A stretch of 12,921 nucleotides of DNA, from assembly GCA_002315795.1 (NCBI GenBank), contig DCIF01000062.1, positions 32,762 to 45,682 of the forward strand, in the 5' to 3' direction. The DNA comes from Bacteroidales bacterium UBA1733 (GTDB taxonomy: Bacteria; Bacteroidota; Bacteroidia; Bacteroidales; UBA3663). Both the position numbers and the translations under genes were made by a program. The notes beneath the pieces were generated by a model that ran no database searches, had not been told where the DNA came from, and saw nothing but the letters and a program-made list of their open reading frames with translations. The first letter of the stretch is position 1; each line of letters starts with the position of its first letter. This document shows, in pieces, positions 1 through 7,600 of the stretch.

Positions 1-1968
1 GGCACCTGGGTAGAGGTGGAAGACCGTTCGAACGATCACTTCCATGTCATCATCGATCGTGTGTTCGGTGGTTCTGACCTCTCTGGCAACATCGGCCTCA
101 GCAAGCAGACCTCAGTCATCAGAAAGACAGATTTCACCGCCAATACCTACGTCTTTATCAACGAAGGTCAGCATGAAGATGGCAACTACTCTGGCTTCCC
201 TCTCATCGGTGAGGTCTATGCTGGCGGTAATGGCGAATATGGTGATGCCGGAGCAGGTGATGTCTATGCCAATGGTGAAGTAATGACTATGAGCGGTGAG
301 ACACGTTCGCTGGTAGGAGTAAGTCGTCCGAGCGTTGACAGTACTTATCTTGAGATTCATGGTGGAACCATCCTTAGCGCCTTTGGTGGTGCGAACAGCA
401 GTTGCGTCAACCACACGGCACGAATCACGGTCGATTATCCGAACAAGGTTGACAAGGCTCACTTCGATCGCACCGTCAATGAGAACTGCTATGCGCGTGG
501 TAAGAACTTCCTTATCCGTCCGGCTTTGCACGAAGGCTTTGAGGATGATGGCACACAGATTCTCTTCAGCAATAACATCTGCCGTCTCTATGGCGGTAAC
601 AACAAGACTCCTCTGACCCTGCAGCCACAGTGGGATCTGCAGAGTGCTGACATTGGCAGCATCTATGGCGGTTGCAACCAAGGCGACGTGCTTTATTACA
701 ATGAAGCCGGTGACCGCAACCTGCATCCGGCCGACGGTGGTTCTCCAGGTCTCTGGCTGGTGCTTAGCAATCCGAGCCTGCACGTAGAGAACATCTATGG
801 TGGTTCGCGCATGGGTAACATCAAACCAAGCATCATCTCAAAGAATGCTACTACCGGCCGCCAGGATACTACGTTGGTTACTTATGCTTCGAACCAGTAT
901 TCATCGGTTATTATGATTACTGCCGGTGACTATGGACGAGTATTTGGTGGCAATGACGTCTCTGGTAATGCATACAACGGCACACGTATCATGATGCAAG
1001 GAGGCCGTATCGGTGCAGTCTATGGTGCTGGTAACGGAAACTACCTGTATAAGTGGGATCCTTCGGTCAAGACCATCACTGAGACGTGGGATGAGAGCCT
1101 GAAGTCTTATGTTTACCTCACTCCTACCGACCCACGTCATCCTAACGCGGCGAAGAATGAGTTCGATCGTATGTATGCACTGAATGCGATTCGCCCTCAC
1201 GTACAGAAGTCGCTCATCGAGATTGGTGGTGGTCTGAATACGACAGCGTATGTAAGTCAGGCCATCTTCAGCGGTGGCAACTGTGCAACCGTACTCAATG
1301 AAAAGGATGAGATGGGAGATATCGTGGTGGATCTTGGCGATAATGCAGTGGTCAACGAACTCTATATGGGAGCAAACGGTGGACAATACACTGAACAGGA
1401 GTATGTCAACAAGATTCTGACGCTGAATGGCATCAATGACCTGGCGCAGAAAGATGCGGACGGACATACGATGCTTGACATCTATATGCGCGCAGTGGCT
1501 ATGTATGGCTTGCCTAAGTACTTCCACTTCCGCAACAACTATGACAACTGTTACATCGGCTCATTCTATCTGGGAGGACGCCGCGGTTCGCTCCTGGCTC
1601 ATGGCAATCTGGATGTATCCTTCCCTCGCCAGTTGAGATTCTTCGAAAAGATTGTCGGCGGTCCATCAAGTGCAGCATTTACACTCACCGACCTGCTCGG
1701 ACAGGATGTACGCTATGACGGTGGTATCCTCTGGGACAAGAAGGGTCTGGCGCCAATGATCAACCTGGATGTACAGAGTCAGTTCTTCGAGGCTGTCATG
1801 GACATGAGTGATGAGTCTTTGTCGGGAAGCAACTATCTGCGCTATGGCCAGTTCGGCCGTCATGCCACTGATGCGAATATCTACAGCGGATGTTATGAGT
1901 CTGGCAAGGTGGAAGGTTCGGTCAACATCCAGGTAGATGGTACTGCAAATGAGGAGATATACTTCTAA
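1..1968 (+). CDS. GG-motif repeat protein, probably surface or secreted, 5'-truncated
   Basis: The reading frame is open from base 1 (G-T-W-V-E-V...), so the start lies upstream of the window; the GTG at 16 is only an internal codon. At least 655 residues are visible. About a dozen short motifs of the form (V/I)-(Y/F)-x-G-G-x-x-x-G recur, for example RVFGGSDLSGN, EVYAGGNGEYG, SIYGGCNQGDV, NIYGGSRMGNI, RVFGGNDVSGN and AVYGAGNGNY. They are separated by strand-like stretches such as LEIHGGTI and IMMQGGRIG. Regular glycine turns between short beta strands suggest a repetitive beta-solenoid, as in large Bacteroidota cell-surface proteins; this fold is inferred. The protein ends in EEIYF with no type IX sorting domain, LPXTG or membrane anchor that I can recognise. 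Any signal peptide would be in the missing part. Function unknown; an adhesin or matrix role is only a guess. Long antisense frames here are shadows. Confidence 0.75.
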   Translation, partial: GTWVEVEDRSNDHFHVIIDRVFGGSDLSGNIGLSKQTSVIRKTDFTANTYVFINEGQHEDGNYSGFPLIGEVYAGGNGEYGDAGAGDVYANGEVMTMSGETRSLVGVSRPSVDSTYLEIHGGTILSAFGGANSSCVNHTARITVDYPNKVDKAHFDRTVNENCYARGKNFLIRPALHEGFEDDGTQILFSNNICRLYGGNNKTPLTLQPQWDLQSADIGSIYGGCNQGDVLYYNEAGDRNLHPADGGSPGLWLVLSNPSLHVENIYGGSRMGNIKPSIISKNATTGRQDTTLVTYASNQYSSVIMITAGDYGRVFGGNDVSGNAYNGTRIMMQGGRIGAVYGAGNGNYLYKWDPSVKTITETWDESLKSYVYLTPTDPRHPNAAKNEFDRMYALNAIRPHVQKSLIEIGGGLNTTAYVSQAIFSGGNCATVLNEKDEMGDIVVDLGDNAVVNELYMGANGGQYTEQEYVNKILTLNGINDLAQKDADGHTMLDIYMRAVAMYGLPKYFHFRNNYDNCYIGSFYLGGRRGSLLAHGNLDVSFPRQLRFFEKIVGGPSSAAFTLTDLLGQDVRYDGGILWDKKGLAPMINLDVQSQFFEAVMDMSDESLSGSNYLRYGQFGRHATDANIYSGCYESGKVEGSVNIQVDGTANEEIYF

Positions 1969-1983
1969 ACAATAAAAAAAAGA

Positions 1984-1997
1984 ATCTGTTCGCAGAT
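1984..1997. terminator. Small UUCG-loop hairpin between repeat-protein gene and trxA
   Basis: ATCTG and CAGAT flank a TTCG loop, a 5-bp stem with the very stable UUCG tetraloop. It lies 16 bases after the stop of the repeat-protein gene. An eight-A run precedes it and A/T-rich sequence follows, so on the plus strand it could be a weak terminator. The better T-run is on the minus strand, where no gene needs it. The role is uncertain. Confidence 0.3.
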
Positions 1998-2038
1998 ATA
2001 TTATATCAATATCAACCTAACAAAAAAACGTATAAATC

Positions 2039-2353
2039 ATGGCAAAACAAATAACCGATCAGAATTATGCTGAGATTATTGCTGGTGATCAGCTTGTAGT
2101 AATTGACTTCTGGGCAACCTGGTGTGGTCCATGTCAGCGTCTCTCGCCAATCATCGAGCAGCTTGCTGAGGAATATGAAGGCAAGGCTTTCATCGGAAAG
2201 TATAATGTGGATGAGGGAGAGGATCTCGTAGCACAGTTTGGCATCCGTAACATTCCAGTCGTTATCTTCCTCAAGGGAGGCGAGGTAGTGCATAAGGTAG
2301 TAGGTGCTGCCAGCAAGGCTACGCTGCAGGAGGCTATTGAGAAGTTCCTCTAA
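2039..2353 (+). CDS. trxA: Thioredoxin
   Basis: A complete 104-residue thioredoxin, the standard length for the stand-alone cytosolic protein. It reduces disulfides in target proteins and is itself recycled by thioredoxin reductase. The active site WCGPC has the redox cysteines at residues 29 and 32, preceded by the usual VIDFWATW strand. The cis-proline is Pro73 in RNIPVV, where many relatives have a threonine after the proline. There is no signal peptide, so a cytoplasmic location is expected, unlike the periplasmic thioredoxin-like proteins common in Bacteroidota. The ATG follows an A-rich leader with no Shine-Dalgarno, normal for this phylum. The comB-like gene begins 18 bases after the stop, suggesting cotranscription. 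I see no confident promoter in the 70-base gap upstream. Confidence 0.97.
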   Translation: MAKQITDQNYAEIIAGDQLVVIDFWATWCGPCQRLSPIIEQLAEEYEGKAFIGKYNVDEGEDLVAQFGIRNIPVVIFLKGGEVVHKVVGAASKATLQEAIEKFL

Positions 2354-2371
2354 TACTGATAGAGTAGGCTT

Positions 2372-3082
2372 ATGAAGATTGAAATCTGTTTCTCTCCTAG
2401 CCTGCTGGATCTCTACCAGCATCAAGACTCAGTGGTAGTGGTAACGGACGTCTTCCGTGCCACCACCACCATCTGTACTGCTTTTGCGAATGGTGCGCAA
2501 AGCATCATTCCAGTAGCAACTGAACAGGAAGCGCTGACTTATAAGTCTCTGGGATATCTGGTAGGTGCGGAGCAATCTACCGAGCGTTGCTCATTTGCAG
2601 ACTTTGGCAACTCTCCTGCTGAATATTCGGTGGAGAAGGTCAATGGCAAGTCGCTGGTCATCAAGACCACCAACGGTACCAAGGCCATCAAAGGTGCTGC
2701 TCAGTGCCATTGTCTGCTGATTGGTGCCTTTGTCAACCTGCAGGCGCTGGCCGACAGGATTCTATCAATCGGGAAAGACGTCCTGATTGTCTGCTCGGGT
2801 GCTGATGGCCGTATCTGTCTGGAGGACTCGCTCTTTGCCGGTGCGCTCACCAGCACACTGCTTGCCGAAGAAGGCGTGGAAGCTGCCAGTGATGGAGCAC
2901 GTCTGGCTGTAGCATTATGGCACCAGGCCAACAGGAACTTTTCTTCTTTCCTGATGCAGAGCGAGCATGCGCTGCGACTGATGAGACACGGCTTCCGTAA
3001 CGACCTCAACTATTGTCTGCGAAAGAGTATTCTGGGGATCGTTCCAGAACTGCAGGGAGATAAGTTGGTGGTAGTGAAATAA
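2372..3082 (+). CDS. comB: ComB-family 2-phosphosulfolactate phosphatase
   Basis: A 236-residue protein matching the ComB family in length and layout. In methanogens ComB is a Mg-dependent phosphatase that turns 2-phosphosulfolactate into sulfolactate during coenzyme M synthesis. Recognisable family segments are VVTDVFRATTT near the N-terminus (Asp26, Arg29), FGNSPAEY, IKTTNGTKAI and IVCSGADGRICLEDSLFAGA, followed by a C-terminal part with RHGFRNDLNYCL. There is no signal peptide, so it is cytoplasmic. It sits 18 bases after trxA and 11 bases before cvfB on the same strand, which suggests one transcript. No other coenzyme M or sulfolactate gene is visible in the window and these bacteria are not known to make coenzyme M, so the true substrate may be another phosphorylated small acid. 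Family assignment is strong; substrate is not. Confidence 0.9.
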   Translation: MKIEICFSPSLLDLYQHQDSVVVVTDVFRATTTICTAFANGAQSIIPVATEQEALTYKSLGYLVGAEQSTERCSFADFGNSPAEYSVEKVNGKSLVIKTTNGTKAIKGAAQCHCLLIGAFVNLQALADRILSIGKDVLIVCSGADGRICLEDSLFAGALTSTLLAEEGVEAASDGARLAVALWHQANRNFSSFLMQSEHALRLMRHGFRNDLNYCLRKSILGIVPELQGDKLVVVK

Positions 3083-3093
3083 AAAGAACAATA

Positions 3094-3939
3094 ATGGTAA
3101 AACTTGGACAATATAACGAACTCCCCGTCTGCAAGTTTGTAGATTTCGGTCTATATCTGGATGGTGGCGATGGTCTTGAGATTCTTATGCCAAAGCGTTA
3201 CATGCCAGCAGACGCCAAGGAAGGAGACGTAATCAAGGTCTTCGTCTATCAGGATGCAGAGGCCAGACTTATTGCCACAAACGAGCATCCGTATGCGACA
3301 GTCGGTCAGATTGCACATCTGAAGATCAATAGTGTGAATCAGGTGGGAGCTTTCGCGGATTGGGGGACATCGAAGGAACTCCTGATTCCGCACCGCGAAC
3401 AGGCGCAGAAAATGGAGGAGGGTCGCCGATACCTTATATATATATATATAGATGAAGTGAGCGGCCGTATTGCTGGAACCAGCAAGTTGGACAAATATCT
3501 GGACAACATCCCTCCAACTTACGAGAATAATGAGGAAGTAGAAGTCCTGGTTTGGAAACCTACGCCTCTCGGCTATAAGGTGATCATCGACCACAAGCAC
3601 ACAGGTCTAATCTATAAAAACCAGATCTTCCGCGATATTCACATCGGAGAACGTCTCCGCGCTTGGATCAAGGGAGTTCGTGAGGATGACAAGATCGACC
3701 TCTCTCTGCAGCCTCTCGGATACCGACAGATGATAGATCCTGCCGAAGCGAGTATCCTGAAAGCACTGCATCTGCATGGCGGCTATATGCCACTGACAGA
3801 CCGATCGACTCCTGAACTGATTGCTTTCGAGCTGCAGATGTCGAAGAAGACTTTCAAAAAAGCTATCGGTGCACTCTACAAACAGAAGCGCATATTAATA
3901 AAGGATGATGGCATTGAGTTGCTGAATTCTGAAAAATAA
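3094..3939 (+). CDS. cvfB: CvfB-type S1 RNA-binding protein
   Basis: A 281-residue protein with the CvfB/YitL architecture. It appears to have three S1-like OB-fold modules (roughly residues 1-60, 65-130 and 145-205), the second containing VGAFADWGTSKELLIPH and the third GYKVIIDHKHTGLIYKNQIF. A C-terminal winged-helix-like segment follows from about residue 215 (SILKALHLHGG, MSKKTFKKAIGALYKQKRI). In Firmicutes, CvfB binds RNA and affects virulence-factor expression; in Bacteroidota its role is undefined, with RNA or ribosome binding the reasonable expectation. The segment before the third module, YLIYIYIDE, is encoded across a pure (TA)8 run. It is the third gene of an apparent trxA-comB-cvfB transcription unit and is followed by a strong hairpin. 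The ATG follows an A-rich leader. Confidence 0.87.
   Translation: MVKLGQYNELPVCKFVDFGLYLDGGDGLEILMPKRYMPADAKEGDVIKVFVYQDAEARLIATNEHPYATVGQIAHLKINSVNQVGAFADWGTSKELLIPHREQAQKMEEGRRYLIYIYIDEVSGRIAGTSKLDKYLDNIPPTYENNEEVEVLVWKPTPLGYKVIIDHKHTGLIYKNQIFRDIHIGERLRAWIKGVREDDKIDLSLQPLGYRQMIDPAEASILKALHLHGGYMPLTDRSTPELIAFELQMSKKTFKKAIGALYKQKRILIKDDGIELLNSEK
3435..3450. repeat. (TA)8 dinucleotide repeat inside cvfB
   Basis: Sixteen bases of uninterrupted TA lie inside the cvfB reading frame, encoding alternating Ile and Tyr in an Arg-Tyr-Leu-Ile-Tyr-Ile-Tyr-Ile-Asp stretch. Sixteen is not a multiple of three, and gain or loss of one TA unit would shift the frame. The frame is intact in this copy. Whether the length varies between cells is not known. 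Confidence 0.95.
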
Positions 3940-3950
3940 ATAAAAAACAA

Positions 3951-3991
3951 AATTTGGAGCTATTGTCAAATAATGACATTAGCTCCAAATT
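3951..3991. terminator. Long two-sided hairpin between convergent cvfB and SPOR gene
   Basis: A 12-bp perfect inverted repeat (AATTTGGAGCTA with its complement) is followed by one T-T mismatch and a further 5 bp (TGTCA/TGACA) around a 5-base loop. It starts 11 bases after the cvfB stop and ends 25 bases from the SPOR-gene stop. On the minus strand the stem is followed by a T-rich run (complement of AATAAATAAAAAACAA), giving a good intrinsic terminator for the SPOR gene. On the plus strand ATTATTTATT follows, a weaker tail that could serve cvfB. Best read as a shared bidirectional terminator. Confidence 0.85.
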
Positions 3992-4016
3992 ATTTATTGA
4001 TACTAAATCTCAGTGA

Positions 4017-4499
4017 TTACATCTCAGGAATCAAAAGCCATGCTGCTGGACATGTTCCTGGATCGTCATTAGCATAAGTGGTCTTGATGTTATCACGAAC
4101 CTGAACAGCCTGCTCACGAGTGTCATAACCACCAGCAACAACACGATACATACCAGTACCATTCTGTACGAGGAATGCAGTGTAACCACGGCCAGCCATC
4201 TTGTTCTTGAAATTCTCAGCATTGGTCTTGTTACCAAAAGCACCAACTACAACATTGTAATCCTTGAGCAATGCAGCATCAGCACTATTGACTACAGAAA
4301 CCTTCTCTGTGCGGTCACCTGCCTGAGCAACTGGAGCAGTACGCTTAGGAGTGCTATAAGTAATAGGAGCAACCTCAGCAACCTCCTGGGCAGCAGGTTC
4401 AGCTACGGTAGCAGCCTGGTTGAGAGTCTTGGTACTTTTACAACTGGTTACTGACATAGCTGCAACAATGGCAAGAGCCATCAAAAGAGTCTTCTTCAT
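4017..4499 (-). CDS. SPOR-domain lipoprotein
   Basis: A 160-residue exported protein. The N-terminus MKKTLLMALAIVAAMSVTSC is a lipoprotein signal with lipobox VTSC, so Cys20 should be lipidated after cleavage by signal peptidase II. No acidic surface-export signal follows the cysteine (KSTKTLN), which favours a periplasm-facing anchor over surface display; that is inference. Residues about 22-75 form an Ala/Val/Pro/Glu-rich linker. The C-terminal half is a SPOR domain, from DYNVVVGAFGNKTNAENF through YRVVAGGYDTREQA to the usual AWLLIP end. SPOR domains bind glycan strands stripped of peptide stems at the division septum, so a cell-envelope or division role is likely. A near-consensus promoter lies just upstream, so it is probably transcribed on its own although it follows the protease gene on the same strand. 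Confidence 0.92.
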   Translation of the reverse strand: MKKTLLMALAIVAAMSVTSCKSTKTLNQAATVAEPAAQEVAEVAPITYSTPKRTAPVAQAGDRTEKVSVVNSADAALLKDYNVVVGAFGNKTNAENFKNKMAGRGYTAFLVQNGTGMYRVVAGGYDTREQAVQVRDNIKTTYANDDPGTCPAAWLLIPEM

Positions 4500-4544
4500 A
4501 TTTGTTTAGTTTAATAATACTCAAATAAGTAGATTATTTGGTTG

Positions 4545-4576
4545 CAAAAATAAGCAATTATTTGCAATAATGCAAA
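4545..4576 (-). promoter_or_regulatory. Bacteroidota-type promoter for SPOR lipoprotein gene
   Basis: Reading the minus strand, TTTG at 4576-4573 and TATTTTTG at 4552-4545 are separated by 20 bases. This matches the Bacteroidota sigma factor consensus TTTG-N19-21-TAnnTTTG exactly. It implies a start of transcription near 4538 and a leader of roughly 40 bases. The -33 TTTG is also one arm of a small palindrome, TTTGCATTATTGCAAA. Confidence 0.8.
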
Positions 4577-4696
4577 TCTGCAATCGAATTTTTTCTAAAT
4601 TTATATTTTTTTAGGTTCTTTCCTTACTGTTACCTATCTGTTAGATACTTAGAAGCGTGAAAAGTTTAAAAATTACGATAGAATATCTCGGAATCA

Positions 4697-7600
4697 TTAC
4701 CAACCAAGATCTTTCAAAGTACGCGCTGCAGGTACACCTGGCAATGGTTTACGATCCTTAAGCTGCTCAAGTAGCACTTCAATAGCCTTATCAAGCTGCT
4801 GGTCTTCACCAGCCTGCTCACGGATCGGATCATTATCGACCAGGATATCAGGATCAACACCATGATTCTCAACGATCCACTCTCCGGTCTCTGCACTGTA
4901 GTTTGTGAAGAATGGGACACGAACATCAGTACCATCCATATAAGGCAGAGAACCGCTGATGCCGACAATGCCACCCCAAGTGCGAGTACCGATTACAGTG
5001 CCAAGTTTCGTTGCCTTGAAGCTCCATGGGAAGAGATCACCATCTGAGGCCGAGTACTTATTGATGAGGAGAGCCTTAGGTCCATGAATGGCGGCATCAG
5101 GAATAGTACCTGTGCGAGAAGAATTGCGATACATGGTGAGACGATAGGGCTCGCGGAGCAGTCGCTCAATGATCATTGGAGAAACATTGCCACCGCCATT
5201 AGCACGATCATCGACGATGAGCGCCTCCTTATCGAGCTGTGCATAGAACAGGCGGGAGAACTCATTCAAACCCTCAGGACCCATATCTGGAATATAGACA
5301 TAACCGATGCGGCCACCAGACTTCTCTTCAACATACTTAAGATTACGATCGACCCACTCCTGATGATAAAGCATATATTCGTCGGCAATAGGCTTTATGA
5401 CGATCTTTCGTGCGCCATTAGAAGAAGCTGAACTGTTGACTGTAAGCTCTGTGAGGACATTGGCCTTTCCTACAAGAAGTGAATAGATATTGGTGGTTTC
5501 GGTAACAGAAACACCATCAATAGCCACGATATAATCACCTTCTTTGACGTTAAGACCGGTCTCAGTCAGTGGAGAACGAAGTTCCGGGCGATAAGGAGCA
5601 CCTGGCAGGATGCGATCGATACGATAGAAACCAGTCATCTGATCGCGACTAAGCTCTGCTCCAAGAAGACCCATATCGACCTTCTGAGCTCCTGGATATT
5701 CTCCAGGATTGATATATGCATGGCCACAAGCCAACTCGCCAATCATTCCACCGATGACATAATTCAGATCAAGACGATGCTTGACGTATGGCAGCAGAAC
5801 ACTGTACTTCTCTTTCATGGCCTTCCAATCAATACCATGCATGTTCTCAAGATAGAATCCATCGCGGAATGCACGCCAGGTCTCATCGAAGATCTGAGCC
5901 CACTCCTGAGGATAATCAATCTCAGCAACCATATCATTAAGATTCACAGCCTTGTCAAGATTCTGCTTGCCTCCCTTAGGAAGATCAGTTACATAGACTG
6001 AAGATGCACTGCCACGACCACCTTTGATCCAGACCGCCTTTTTGCCTTCAACACTCAGACGAGCATCGCAGACGTCTTCTGTCTTATCTTTTGCAAAGTC
6101 ATAAACCTGACAGCCCTTACCGCCATTGAAGAAAAGTTTTCCGTCATTACAATAGACTGCACCAGCGAAACGACCGGTATTGACAGGAAGCTTCACAATG
6201 CGATGCTCGATACCTTCAGCATCAATCTTCACAGTGACAATTTTTTCTTCTTTTGCCTCTGGTTTTGCATCCTTGCCACCCTTTCCTTTGGCTGGAGCGG
6301 CCTCAGTCTTAGCAGGTGCTTCTTCCTCTCCTTTGACCATAAATGGAGAAGGCGTCTCCTTGTTCAGTGTTACGAGATAGAAAGCTCCCATATTATTATA
6401 GGAGTGATTCCACTCAGTACTGCTATAAACAGGATTAAAGTCGCGATCGGAAGTAAAGATCAGGTATTTGCCATCAGCGCTGAAGAGTGGAGAACCAGAG
6501 TTGTACCACTTCTCGGTCACAGCAATCTCCTGACGGGTCTGGAGATTCATGACATAGACCATCTGCATCTCGTTCTTGGCAGGACGCGTGTAGCTGATCC
6601 ACTTGCTGTCTGGAGAAACAGCAATGCGGCGGAACCCGGACTCAGGACAAGTAATGAGAACGTCCTTGCTGCCAGACTGAGGGTCGACCTTGACGATGCG
6701 ATTCTTACGATCGGTATATAGCAGCGTCTTGCTATCTGGTGTCCACATCACACTGGTAATGTAAGTATCGTTATCCTTTGTCAATGGACGGAGATCGCCA
6801 TTGACGGGCTGGAGCCAGAGTTCAGTCTCTCCTGTACGATCACTGATATAAACGATGTTCTTGCCATCTGGACTGTAAACAGCATCACGTTCGTTGGCGC
6901 CAGGAGTTCGAGTGAGATTACGAGTTACTCCTTTCTCTACCGGCACGTTGAAGACCTCGCCACGTGCTGTTACAACCAGGTTTTTTCCAGCGTCATCGAC
7001 AGAAACTGCGGTAACGTATCCAGAGACATTCTTGCGTTCCTTACGAGCATCAAGACCTTCGGCATGAAGTGTAATATGGATCTGCTCACTCTGACGAGTT
7101 TTTGGATCGAGCTTATATAGATAACCTGCATGCTCATAGACAATAATCTTGCCATCGGTGCTGGGGAAACGGACGTCATAATCGGTATAGCTGGTAACCT
7201 TCTCGGTCTTCTTAGTGCGAGTGTTATACACGAAGATATTCATCGTGAAGTCACGGTCTGAACAATAGAAGATCTCCTCTCCTACCCACATTGGGAAGAT
7301 GTCCTGGCTCTCATTCTCTGTGATGTTAGTAACCTTACCTGCTTTCTGATCATATATCCAGACATCATCAGCCATACCACCCTTGTAGTGTTTCCAGGTA
7401 CGGAACTCACGGAACACACGGTTATAAGCCAGAAGCTTGCCATCAGGTGAGTAACTGCAGAAACCACCCTCTGGTAATGGTAGTTGCTGACTCATGCCAC
7501 CTTCTGGCGAGATAGACCAAAGCTTGCCATCGAAACTATCACTGATTCGATTGCGATAGATGATCTGCTTGCCATCAGGACTCCAAGTCATCACAACATT

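Noticed and set aside
16..18. GTG as the start of the repeat-protein gene
   Set aside because: The frame is open to base 1 and the residues before the GTG continue the same style, so the gene begins outside the window.
112..783. 223-residue antisense frame within the repeat-protein gene, with a second one at 901-1527
   Set aside because: Composition rich in Thr, Ile, Ala and Val with no domain pattern; both lie opposite a frame with clear repeated protein motifs, so they are shadows of its codon use.
4500..4696. Possible small gene or sRNA in the 197-base gap between the protease and SPOR genes
   Set aside because: Apart from the SPOR promoter the stretch is A/T-rich with no convincing reading frame, hairpin terminator or second promoter.
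6203..6721. 172-residue plus-strand frame opposite the tricorn protease gene
   Set aside because: It overlaps well-supported propeller and linker coding sequence on the other strand and shows no recognisable domain.
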